A stretch of DNA of 64,000 bases from Aegilops tauschii subsp. strangulata. Its lineage: Eukaryota; Streptophyta; Magnoliopsida; Poales; Poaceae. The stretch spans positions 51,472,242 to 51,536,241 of the forward strand of contig NC_053037.3 of assembly GCF_002575655.3 (NCBI RefSeq). Direction: 5' to 3'. The notes under the pieces are model-generated. The model did not search any database, was not told the origin of the DNA, and worked only from the letters and a program-made list of their open reading frames with translations. Positions 32,365 to 42,360 of the stretch are shown one piece after another (the stretch's first letter is position 1; each line of letters begins with the position of its first letter). A program made the translations under genes and the position numbers.

Positions 32365-34528
32365 TGTAGGAGATATGCCCTAGAGGCAATAATAAATGAT
32401 ATTATTTATCTCCGAGTTCATAATTATGTTTATGTTCCATGCTATAACTGAATGATTCTCGACTCTGCAATATCCATGAGGCTCGGAGGAAGACTCATAT
32501 GCACGTGTGGAATAATAAACGGTAAGAAGTATTCCTAGTCTGGCCTCTAAGACTAGCTCAAGTGTTGCATGATGGTTCTGTTTTCCTGATCATGGGCGTG
32601 TCTATGCCAGCAATTTTGAGGGCACAATGTTAAGAGAACATTTGTGTTGAATCGACCCGGATTGATGTTATGCTAAGAGATTCATTCGTCACAAGTTAAT
32701 GGGCAATAACACAGAGATGGTTAACGTTTGCATGATTCCTTAGACCATGAGAGTATCGAGTTTCTTCATGCTTGCTTCATGAACTTTGGGGTTTGTTAAA
32801 CGTCATCCGTAAATGGGCGGCTATTACGGCGGCTTACGGGTTCATGGAAAAGTGTGTCAAGTAACTTGATAGCTCAATATTGGGATTTGCTCCTCCGACG
32901 ATGGAGAGATATTCTCGGGCCCTCTCGGTGTTAGGGTATCCATAATCGTCTGGCCAGACACAATGTGATTTGATCACAGGGATGCCGCAACACGGAAACG
33001 AGAAAAGAGAACAAAACCGGTAACGAGGTAACTAGCATAGTGGACAAGTCGTTGATCCACGGGGATGCAAGTAAATCTCACCTCGGGTATTTGTAACATA
33101 TCACGAAGCAACAGGAATAGCACACGGCAACTGGAGGTTCACTCGAATATTCATTCGTGTGGGTATAGGGGTCAATATGGGTGTCCACGGCTCCGATGTT
33201 GATCATAGATCGGAAGGGGTTCCAGGTCATGTCTATACTTCACCGAACCTATAGGGTCACATGCTTAAGGGTCATCTATCTACTGAATACTAGACAGGGA
33301 GTCTGAGAGAAAATCATCGAAAAAGTTTCGGACACCGAAAAGTTTCAGACAGCGGAAAAGTTCCGCAGAGAGAGGTCACCGGATGAGTTTTGGTGAAACC
33401 GAAATAGTTGTTTTGGGGTATGCCATTAAGTCAAAATGGTTTTGGAACATGCCTGATAATTCTTGGAGGGTGCCAGAATCATAATGGAAACTTTTTGGAA
33501 TTTTCAGAAATAAAAACTGGAAATGTTCCGGAGCTGCAGGAACCGGTTCAGATGCTTTTCGCAGATGAAAATCACTAAACTGGAATTGTTCCAGAACGCG
33601 TTGAAAATTATTGTGGTGGGTACTGGAAATGTTCTAAGCCCACATAAATATTTTCAGTTTGAACGGACGCTGAAAAATGTCGTTGTGAATAGTGAAAGTG
33701 CCTTTTGGGATATTTTATGGAAAGCCACCTTTTGGGGCTTTGCCCAAAAGATCTAGGGATGACATGGATGGATTGGGAGGCCCTCATGGGGGCCCCCCAA
33801 GGGGTGTGGCCGGCCACACTTGGGGCTCCACCTTGGAGCCCCTCTTGTTCCTTGGTTTCACTCTTATGCCCTTGAGGAAGGACTTCATTCATGTGCATTT
33901 TGGGTTTTTGTGTTAAACTACCCTACCCCTTGGGATTTCCTATAAATAGAGGTGGAGGGGCAGCCCTACACACTCACTCTTTCTCACATACAAGTGCCAT
34001 GCATGATCTGGCTTCTCTCTCCCTCCCAGCGAAATAGTTTCGTAGAGCCGTAAGGCTGTCTGGGTTCCGGAAGGAACTAGTTCTGGACGGCGAAGCCCTG
34101 CCGGATAGATGACACCGTATGTGTGCAACTCTGTAGAGAGATCGTAGTTTCGGTCTTAGTTCGTGAGTGCCTCCCGAAGGGATGTCCGTGTGACCGTCCG
34201 AGTTTCGAAGATCCTCCCGAAGGGCTGTCCGAGTGACCATTCGTGTTTCGAAGGTCCTCCCGAAGGGCTGTCCGCGACACCGTCCGGGGGGCTGTTTGAC
34301 CGCCTCCCGGAGGGCTGTCTGAGGAGCAGATGAGGGTATACATCCTCGTGGTTGGGAGGTTGTAAATCCTAGCCGCGGGGATCTGCACCGCCGATCGTTA
34401 TCGACTCTACTTCCCGCTGCGCTACGAGTCGGTAACGAAAAAGATCAAACCATCTATGCAGTCTCCATAGTGGTCCTGGGCTGGTGCGTAGGTCGGAAAT
34501 TTTTTGTTTTCTGTCGCGTTCCCCTACA
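32365..34528 (+). repeat. C2 3' LTR
   Basis: The partner of 24923-27085. It includes the TATA box at 33941-33948 and the 43 bp repeats at 34170-34323. Confidence 0.95.
34170..34323. repeat. 43 bp tandem repeats in the C2 3' LTR
   Basis: The same three to four units as at 26727-26880, with a few substitutions. Confidence 0.85.
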
Positions 34529-34533
34529 ATACC

Positions 34534-35592
34534 TGCCTCAAGGAGCTTTAGTATTTCCTTTCTTACCACTTCTTTCATTATAGGGTTCAGCCGTCGTTGA
34601 TGATCACGAACTGGTTTGGCGTCTTCCTCCAAATTTATTTTATGTTGACACAGAGTGGGACTAATGCCCTTAAGATCATCGAGAGTATATCCAATAGCAG
34701 CGCGGTGCTTGTTCAGAGTTTTCAATAATCTCTCTTCTTCATGCTCTGAAAGGTTAGCACTAATAATAACAAGATATATCTTCTTTTTATCAAGATAAGC
34801 ATATTTAAGAGTATCAGGTAACGGTTTAAGCTCAAACACGGGATCACCCTTGGGTGGAGGAGGATCCCCTAGGATTTCAACAGGCAAATTGTGTTTCAGG
34901 ATGGGTTCCTGTTTGAAGAATACTTCATCTATTTCCCTTCTTTCATTCATAAACATATCATTTTCATGGTCTAGCAAATATTGTTCTAAAGGATCACTTG
35001 GAGGTACGGCAATAGAAGCAAGACCAATAATTTCATCCTTACTAGGCAATTCCTGTTCACGGTGTTGTCTACTAAATTTAGAGAAATTAAACTTATGAGA
35101 CATATCACCCAAGCCAATAGTAACGACATCCTTTTCGCAGTCTATCCTAGCATTAACAGTGTTCAAGAAGGGTCTACCAAATATAATGGGACAAAAGCTA
35201 TCTTGTGGGGAACCAAGAACAAGAAAATCAGCAGGATATTTAGTTTTCCCACACAAGACTTCAACATCTCTAACAATTCCCATTGGTGAAATAGTATCTC
35301 TATTAGCAAGTTTAATTGTGACATCAATATCTTCTATCTCAGCAGGTGCAATATCATGCATAATTTCTTTGTATAAGTCAAAAGGTATTGCACTAGCACT
35401 AGCACCCATATCACATAGACCATGATAACAATGATCTCCTATTTTAACCGAAATAACATGCATGCCTACCACAGGTCTATGTTTATCGTTAGCACAAGGT
35501 TTGGCAATTCTAGTAGTTTCATCACGGAATTGAATAACATGCCCATCGATATTATCAGACAAGAGATCTTTAAAAAGCAATATTAGGTTCAA
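34534..35592 (-). pseudogene. G1 protease and start of reverse transcriptase
   Basis: The frame from 35592 reads KHRPVVGMHVISVKIGDHCY and LCDMGASASAIPFDLYKEIM, where D-M-G-A-S is the aspartic-protease site. IIFGRPFLNTVNARIDC, LPVEILGDPPPPKGDPV and LLKTLNKHRAAIGYTLDDLK precede the RT start, VRKEILKLLEAGI, where C2 interrupts. A small deletion after VEPNIAF separates it from gag. Confidence 0.93.
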
Positions 35593-36622
35593 CTTTAATT
35601 TGCTCAGGAGGTGTATAAGTTCTAATATTGCTTTTACGAACCACAGTTGAAGCTTTAGCGTGATCCTTTAACCTAACAGGGAAAGGTGGTTTCTCAACAT
35701 AAGTAGTAGGAACAATAGGATCATTATAAGTGATAGTCTTTTCTTCAACTTTAATAGGTGTAGCTACTTTTACTTCTATGGGAGGATGATATTTAAACCA
35801 CTTCTCCTTAGGGAGATCAACATAAGCAGCAAAAGATTCACAGAAATAAGCTACTATCTCGGAGTCAAGTCCATATTTAGTGCTAAACTTACGGAAAACA
35901 TCGGTATCCATAAAAGATTTAACACAATCAAACTTAGGTGTCATACCTGACTCCTTACCTTCGTCGAGATCCCAATCTTCAGAGTTGCGTTTAATTCTAT
36001 CCAATAAATCCCATTTGAATTCAATAGTCTTCATCATAAAAGAGCCAGCACAAGAAGTATCGAGCATGGTGCGATTGTTATCAGAAAGCCGAGCATAAAA
36101 ACTTTGAATACTTATTTCTCTTGGGAGCTCATGATTGGGGCATGAATATAACATTAATTTAAGCCTCCCCCAAGCTTGAGCGATGCTTTCTCCTTCGCGA
36201 GGCCAGAAATTATATATATAATTGTGATCACGATGAACAAGATGCATAGGATAACATTTCTGATGAAATTCCAATTTCAATCGTTTGTAGTTCCATGATC
36301 CCGTATCATCACATAGCCTATACCATGTCAATGCATCTTCCTTCAAAGATAAAGGGAAGACCTTCTTCTTAATAACATCACCGGGTATACCTGCAAGCTT
36401 AAATAATCCACAAACTTCATCCACATAGATTAGGTGCTCATCAGGATGCTTTGTTCCATCTCCTGCAAAAGGATTAGCTAGCAGTTTTTCTAGCATACCC
36501 GAAGGAATTTCAAAGTGGACATTTTCATTTTCAGTAGGTTCAGTAGGTTTAGGAGCAACTCTTTGCTCTATTGGTCGGGGTTAAGATACCCCGAACAAGC
36601 CCCTCAGAGGATTACTTTCCAT
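35570..36622 (-). pseudogene. G1 gag
   Basis: An ATG at 36622 starts MESNPLRGLFGVS, but a TAA follows at once where G2 has TCA. The frame then stays open from MLEKLLANPFAGDGTKHPDE through CGLFKLAGIPGDVIKKKVFP, LTWYRLCDDTGSWNYKRLKL, NFWPREGESIAQAWGRLKLM and TMLDTSCAGSFMMKTIEF, typical of a plant Gypsy retrotrans_gag core, to VEPNIAF and a stop at 35570. It is better preserved than G2 gag. Confidence 0.93.
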
Positions 36623-36700
36623 AGTAACAAGTGACAGTAAATTTCAGCACACTATATAAATTTTTCCTTACCAAATTCCACCTACCAAAGGCACTTCACT

Positions 36701-36717
36701 CCCCGGCAACGGCGCCA
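36701..36717 (-). other. G1 primer-binding site
   Basis: TGGCGCCGTTGCCGGGG on the minus strand lies 11 bases inside the 5' LTR. It is identical to the sites of G2 and G3. Athila-lineage elements commonly use tRNA-Asp; that assignment is from family knowledge. Confidence 0.85.
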
Positions 36718-36728
36718 GAAAAGATTCT

Positions 36729-36926
36729 TGATGACCCACAAGTATAGGGGATCTATCGTAGTCCTTTCGATAAGTAAGAGTGTCGAACCCAACGAGGAGC
36801 AGAAGGAAATGATAAGCGGTTTTCAGCAAGGTATTCTCTGCAAGCACTGAAATTATAGGTAATAGATAGTTTTGTGATAAGATAATTTGTAACGAGCAAC
36901 AAGCAACAAAAGTAAATAAAGTGCAG
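36729..36926 (-). repeat. G1 5' LTR, terminal 198 bp (rest beyond G3)
   Basis: It matches 18498-18695 with two differences. G3 begins at 36927, after the putative target TGCAG. Confidence 0.93.
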
Positions 36927-37180
36927 TGATACGTCTCCAACGTATTTATAATTTATCAAGTATTCATGCTATTATATTATCCATCTTGGATGTTTTATAG
37001 GCTTTATTAAACACTTCTATATTATTTTTGGGACTAACCTATTAACCTAGAGCCCAGTGCCAGTTCCTGTTTTTTCCCTTGTTTCAGTGTTTTGCAGAAA
37101 AGGAATATCAAACGGAATGAAACCTTCAGGAAAGTTATCCAGGGGACTTGGAGCGCACGTAAGGGAAGCAACGAGGAAGG

Positions 37181-37231
37181 CACGAGGCAGGGGGCGCGCC
37201 CACCCCCCTGGGCGCGCCCTCCACCCTCGTG
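37181..37231. repeat. GC-rich palindrome in G3 5' LTR
   Basis: CACGAGGCAGGGGGCGCGCC faces GGGCGCGCCCTCCACCCTCG about 30 bp upstream of the TATA box. It follows the same plan as in the otherwise different G1/G2 LTR. Confidence 0.8.
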
Positions 37232-37256
37232 GCTCCCCTGACGTATTTCTTCCTCC

Positions 37257-37264
37257 TATATATA
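37257..37264 (+). promoter_or_regulatory. G3 5' LTR TATA box
   Basis: TATATATA follows TTCCTCC just after the GC palindrome. The 3' LTR has the same at 55011-55018. Confidence 0.6.
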
Positions 37265-38545
37265 TCAATATACCCTAAAAACATCGGGGAACAGAATAGA
37301 TCGGGAGTTCCGCCGCCGCAAGCCTCTGTAGCCACCAAAAACCAATCGGCACCCTGCCGGAGGGGGAATCCCTCGCCGGTGGCCATCTTCATCATCCCGA
37401 CGCTCTCCATGACGAGGAGGGAGTAGTTCACCCTCGGGGCTGAGGGTATGTACCAGTAGCTATGTGTTTGATCTCTCTCTCTCTCGTGTTCTTGATTCGG
37501 AACGATCTTGATGTATCGCGAGCTTTGCTATTATAGTTGGATCTTATGATGTTTCTCCCTCTCTACTCTCTTGTAATGGATTGAGTTTTCCCTTTGAAGT
37601 TATCTTATCGGATTGAGTCTAATGATTTGAGAACACTTGATGTATGTCTTGCGTGGGATAACCATAGTGACAATGGGTTATTCTATTGATTCACTTGATG
37701 TATGTTTTGGTGATCAACTTGCGGGTTCCGCCCATGAACCTATGCATAGGGGTTGGCACACGTTTTCGTCTTGACTCTCCGGTAGAAACTTTGGGGCACT
37801 CTTTGAGGTTCTATGTGTTGGTTGAATAGATGAATCTGAGATTGTGTGATGCATATCGTATAATCATACCCACGGATACTTGAGGTGACATTGGAGTATC
37901 TAGGTGACATTAGGGTTTTGGTTGATGTGTGTCTTAAGGTGTTATTTTAATATGAACTCTAGGGTTGTTTGTGACACTTATAGGAATAGCCCAATGGATT
38001 GATCGGAAATAATAACTTTGAGGTGGTTTCGTACCCTACAATAATCTCTTCGTTTGTTCTCCTCTATTAGTGACTTTGGAGTGACTCTTTGTTGCATGTT
38101 GAGGGATAGTTATATGATCCAATTATGTTATTATTGTTGAGAGAACTTGCACTAGTGAAAGTATGAACCCTAGGCCTTGTTTCCTAGCATTGCTATACCG
38201 TTTGTGCTCACTTTTATCATTAGTTACCCTGCTGTTTTTATATTTTCAGATTACAAAAACCTATATCTACCATCCATATTGCACTTGTATCACCATCTCT
38301 TCGCCGAACTAGTGCACCTATACAATTTACCATTGTATTGGGTGTGTTGGGGACACAAGAGACTCTTTGTTATTTGGTTGCAGGGTTGTTTGAGAGAGAC
38401 CATCTTCATCCTACGCCTCCTATGGATTGATAAACCTTAGGTCATCCACTTGAGGGAAATTTGCTACTGTCCTACAAACCTCTGCACTTGGAGGCCCAAC
38501 AACGTCTACAAGAAGAAGGTTGTGTAGTAGACATCAAGTAGTTTC

Positions 38546-38563
38546 TGGCGCCGTTGCCGGGGA
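38546..38563 (+). other. G3 primer-binding site
   Basis: TGGCGCCGTTGCCGGGGA, 9 bases after the LTR, identical to G1 and G2. Confidence 0.85.
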
Positions 38564-38659
38564 GGTGAGTGCTTGAAGGTATATCTTTAGATATTGCAAT
38601 CGAATCTTTTTGTTTCTTGTTTTAGCACTAGTTTAGTCTATAAAAGAAAACTACAAAAA

Positions 38660-39436
38660 ATGGAACTGAGTTTGTCTCATACGCTCCATCTTTTTAATAT
38701 CTTTCGTGAGAATGATGGGAAGGAAAATTGTGCTCAAGTACTAGGAGAAGAGTTACATAGAATGCTTGGCATAAAATATGTGAATGATGAGCATGATTGC
38801 AATGTTGTTAGTATGAATTCTTTGAATACCCATGATGCTAATGATATGCAAAGCCACAAGCTTGGGGAAGCTATGTTTGATGAAGATGATATTTTTTGTC
38901 CCCCAAGCTTTGATGAGCAAATTTATTATGATGAAAGCATGCCTCCTATTTATGATGATTATTGTGATGACACGTATGCTATAAAGAATAAAAATAACCA
39001 TGAAACTTGTCATCATGATTTTAATTTTCAATTTTATTATGCCTCACATGATAGTTATTTTGTTGAGTTTGCTCCCACTATTCCGAATGAGAAGAATTTT
39101 GCTTATGTGGAGAGTAGTAAAATTTATATGCTTGTGCATCATGAGAATAATGCTTTATGTGATGGTTATATTGTTGAATTCATCCATGATGCTACTGAAA
39201 ATTATTATGAGGGAGGAACATATGCTTGTAGGAATTGCAATAATATCAAGTTTCCTCTCTATGTGCTCAAAGTTTTAAAGTTATGCTTGTTTTGTCTTCC
39301 TATGCTAGTTGATTATTGTTCCCATAAGTTGTTTGCTCACAAAATCCCTATGCATAGGAAGTGGGTTAGACTTAAATGTGCTATTCATATTCTTCATGAT
39401 GCTCTCTTTATGTTTCAACTCTTATCTTTTATGTGA
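38660..39436 (+). CDS. G3 sole intact ORF, 258 aa, unknown function
   Basis: The first ATG (38660) gives MELSLSHTLHLFNIFRENDG. An upstream extension to 38594 would need a TTG start. The middle is acidic and Asp/Tyr-rich (EAMFDEDDIFCPPSFDEQIY, PPIYDDYCDDTYAIKN), followed by VEFAPTIPNEKNFAYVES and IVEFIHDATENYYEGGTY. Near the C terminus a Leu/Cys-rich hydrophobic stretch (FPLYVLKVLKLCLFCLPMLV) could be a membrane segment. There is no zinc knuckle, protease or polymerase motif. The position right after the PBS is that of gag, but the sequence is not gag-like. It is uninterrupted, unlike every other retrotransposon frame here. From memory, similar ORFs are frequent as hypothetical proteins in wheat. 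Its role is unknown. Confidence 0.7.
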   Translation: MELSLSHTLHLFNIFRENDGKENCAQVLGEELHRMLGIKYVNDEHDCNVVSMNSLNTHDANDMQSHKLGEAMFDEDDIFCPPSFDEQIYYDESMPPIYDDYCDDTYAIKNKNNHETCHHDFNFQFYYASHDSYFVEFAPTIPNEKNFAYVESSKIYMLVHHENNALCDGYIVEFIHDATENYYEGGTYACRNCNNIKFPLYVLKVLKLCLFCLPMLVDYCSHKLFAHKIPMHRKWVRLKCAIHILHDALFMFQLLSFM

Positions 39437-40148
39437 GCATCATTGAAATCATCATGCCTAGCTGGAAAGGCATTAAAGAAAAGCGCATGTTGGGAGACAA
39501 CCCAATATTTACCCCTACTGTTTTTGTGTGTTCACATGATTAATCTACTGTAGTAATCATGTTTTATAGCTTTTGTTTCAATAAAGTGCCAAGTAGAACC
39601 TTTGGGAAGACTTGGGTGGAAGTTAATGTGATCTTGCTGTAAAAAACAGAAACTTTGCGCTCACGAGTTTAGCTGTCATTTTTTTACAGAAGAGTGATTT
39701 TAAGTTGATTCTTTCTGCAGAAGATTAATAGACAAATTACTCAGGTCCACCAATTTATTTTCAGAATTTTTGGAGTTCCAGAAGTATACGTTTGATACAG
39801 ATTACTACAGACTGTTCTATTTTTGACAGATTCTGTTTTCTATGTGTTGTTTGCTTATTTTGATGAATCTATGAGTAGTATCAGAGGGTATGAACCATAG
39901 AGAAGTTGGAATACAGTAGATAATACACCAATATGAATTTAGAATGAGTTCACAACAGTACCTAAGGGGTGGTTTTATTTTCTTATACTAACGGAGCTTA
40001 CGAGTTTTCTGTTGAGTTTTGTGTTGTGAAGTTTTCAAGTTTCGGGTAAAGATGCGATGGCCTATGGAATAAGGAGTGGCAAGAGCCTAAGCTTGGGGAT
40101 GCCCAAGGCACCCCGGTAATATTCAAGGACAACCAAGAGCCTAAGCTT

Positions 40149-40172
40149 GGGGATGCCCCGGAAGGCATCCCC
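40149..40172 (+). repeat. G3 hairpin 1
   Basis: GGGGATGCC pairs with GGCATCCCC (9 bp) around CCGGAA, directly after an AAGCTT copy of the PPT motif. Confidence 0.8.
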
Positions 40173-40885
40173 TCTTTCGTCTTCGTTCATCGGTAACTTT
40201 ACTTGGAGCTATATTTTTATTCACCACATGATATGTGTTTTGCTTGGAGCGTCATTTTCTTTTGTTAGAATTTGCTTGCTATTATTTAGATTAATGTTTT
40301 GCATCTTTATTTTCAATAAAAATGTCAAGGATAGCTTTTACCATGCTTATTTTGCAAGTATACATGTTGCTGTTTCAAAACAGAAAGTTTACCGCTGTTG
40401 CAAAAATTCCCTAGAAATGTCAGAATGTGATAAAATGTTGAAACCTTTTGCATAATAAGCTCTGATAAATTTAGTACAGTGGGATTTTTCTTTCATAATT
40501 TTTGGAGCTGGGGAAGTATGGATCTTGCTGCATTATTTACAGACTGTCCTGTTTAGGCAGATTGCTGTTATGTTTGCATTGTTTGCATATGTCTGCTTCT
40601 TTAATGATTCTATTTGAGGATAGGACTATTAAATATTCAGAGGCATTTAGTATGCAATGTTGAATAATAATTTTAGTGATTTTCTACAGTAGAGAATGAT
40701 AAGGTTTTGCATGGATTTATACTAACCTATCTCACGAGTCCTTGTTGAGTTTTGTGTGGATGAAGCTTTTGAGATTTAGGGAGATCGTGATATGAGAGGA
40801 ATTAAGGAGACACAAAAGCTCAAGCTTGGGGATGCCCAAGGAATCCCAAGATAATATTTAAAGAAGTCTCAAGCGTCTAAGCTTG

Positions 40886-40907
40886 GGGATGCCCCGGTTG
40901 GCATCCC
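40886..40907 (+). repeat. G3 hairpin 2
   Basis: GGGATGCC pairs with GGCATCCC (8 bp) around CCGGTT. It is equivalent to hairpin 1 in the second duplicated unit. Confidence 0.8.
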
Positions 40908-41040
40908 ACCTTTCTTCTTCGACAACTATTGGTTAGTATCGGTTGATCCTAAGTTTTTGCTTCTTCACATGATGAGTGCTATCCTTGAAATGTCATGCTT
41001 GCTGTTTGAATAAAATATCAAGATCTGAAATTTCTTAATT

Positions 41041-42360
41041 GAGAGAGAGTCTTCACATAGCTACATAATTATTTAACTACTCATTTATCTTCACTTATAT
41101 CTTTTTGGAGTAGTTTGTCATTTGCTTGTGTGCTTCACTTATATCCTCTGAGTAAATGGTTGAATGAATTGAATATCATAAATCTGAAATTATATATGTT
41201 TCATATGCCTTTCCCATGGGGAGTAATGCCTTTACATATAAGAAGTAGAGGTGGTAAATTTTTTGAAGGTTAGCAAACATTGTATTGGTCACTTGAACAA
41301 TTCATGAAAGAATATTGAAGGAAGAGAGATTTCACATATAAATATACTATCCTGGACATCTTCTATGATTGTGATCCCCATTAATTATTTTCAAACCTGA
41401 GCAAATTAGTTGAAGTTGGACAAGGAAGACAACATAATGAGTTATCCTTGGGTATATTTGTATAGAAGTTATATTGTTATGGATCCTCTAACATGTGGTG
41501 CTTGCTATTTAGAATCCTTTGCTAGCCAAAATATCAGTACTAAGCGGGAATACTGCTTGTGCATCCATCCTTGAACCAAGTTTCTTCCATGAGTGTCCAT
41601 CATACCTACCTATATGCGGTATTTACCTGCCGTTCCAAGTAAATTTGCATGTGCCAAACTCTAAACCTTCAAATAATAATCTGTTTTGTATGCCCGAATC
41701 GCTCATGTAGCGACTAGGGGCTAGCAGTATCTTCCATGCTAGGTGGGTTATTCTCACGATAAGTGGACTCCGCTCATCATTCACGAGAAAATGGCTGGTA
41801 ACTGGGATGCCCAGTCCCATGATCAAAAGATCGAAATCAAATAAAAAATAATTGCAAACAAAATTCCCCCAGGATTGATGTTAGTTGGAGGCACCCGTTG
41901 TTTCGGGAAAGCCATGGATTGATGATTGTTGGTGGAGGGAGAGTAAAAATCTTTACCTTTCTATTTGGGAACTGCCTATAATGTATGTAGTATGGAAGAT
42001 ATTGGGAACTCTTGGTCGTTATGTTGACAATGAAAGCATACCTCTCAAAATTATTTTCATCTCTGTTTTTGCTTCGAGCTCTGGCACCTCTGCAAATCCT
42101 TGCTTCCCTCTGTGAAGGGCCTATCTTTTACTTTTATGCAAGAGTCAGTAGTATTCCTTCTCATTCCAACCTACTCTTTAGTTGGCAAGCATCATGTGAT
42201 GGAAAAATCTAAGCATATATGGCCATTCAAATATATTTGAGCATGAATTATTACTGTTGACATTACCCTTGAGGTAAAAGGTTGGGAGGCGAAACATTAA
42301 GCCCCTATCTTTCTCTGTGTTCGATGAATAATATTTGTTTTAAAAATATGCTTTGAGTGG
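41041..42360 (+). other. G3 3' non-coding region, part 1
   Basis: Related to the G2 region 49880-50690 (shared GGACAAGGAAGACAACATAA, TTCCCTCTG.GAAGGGCCTA and CCTTGAGGTAAAAGGTTGGG). No gene. It ends in AGTGG (42356-42360), the duplicated target of G2. Confidence 0.75.

Larger units (their letters stand above)
24923..34528 (+). mobile_element. C2: complete Copia element with decayed interior, TSD ATACC
   Basis: Two 2.16 kb LTRs (24923-27085 and 32365-34528) flank 5.28 kb. ATACC precedes (24918-24922) and follows (34529-34533) the element. A PBS-like site follows the left LTR, and degenerate gag, integrase, RT and RNase H remnants occur in Copia order. By hand count the LTRs differ at about 45-50 positions (roughly 2 percent), so insertion was fairly recent, yet no long coding frame survives. 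It sits in the RT region of G1. Confidence 0.95.
18498..36926 (-). mobile_element. G1: Athila-like Gypsy element, minus strand, interrupted by C2 and G3
   Basis: The visible parts are the 3' LTR (18498-20020), 3' non-coding region, an accessory ORF, integrase, RNase H and RT down to 24917, then C2 (24923-34528). After C2 come the rest of RT, protease, gag and primer-binding site, and the first 198 bp of the 5' LTR (36729-36926), where G3 is inserted. Protease-RT-RH-IN order and sequence show Ty3/Gypsy. The long 3' region with an extra ORF and the PBS suggest the Athila lineage. The element is defective. Confidence 0.92.
36927..38536 (+). repeat. G3 5' LTR (1610 bp)
   Basis: It starts TGATACGTCTCCAACGTAT and ends GTGTAGTAGACATCA. 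It differs from the visible part of the 3' LTR by about 16 substitutions and three indels over about 430 bp, more than the LTR pair of G2 nested inside it. Confidence 0.9.
39437..41040 (+). repeat. G3 internal tandem duplication with PPT-like and hairpin motifs
   Basis: Two diverged units (about 39600-40340 and 40390-41030) share TTTTTGGAG(T/C), ACAGACTGT, ACGAGT, TTGAGTTTTGTGT and paired AAGCTTGGGGATGCCC motifs at about 40088, 40143, 40822 and 40879. No protein frame is found. Confidence 0.75.

Noticed and set aside
38594..38659. Upstream extension of the G3 ORF
   Set aside because: It would require a TTG start; the ATG at 38660 is preferred.
40149..40172. Rho-independent terminator
   Set aside because: This is nuclear plant DNA; the hairpin has no terminator function of that type and belongs to G3.
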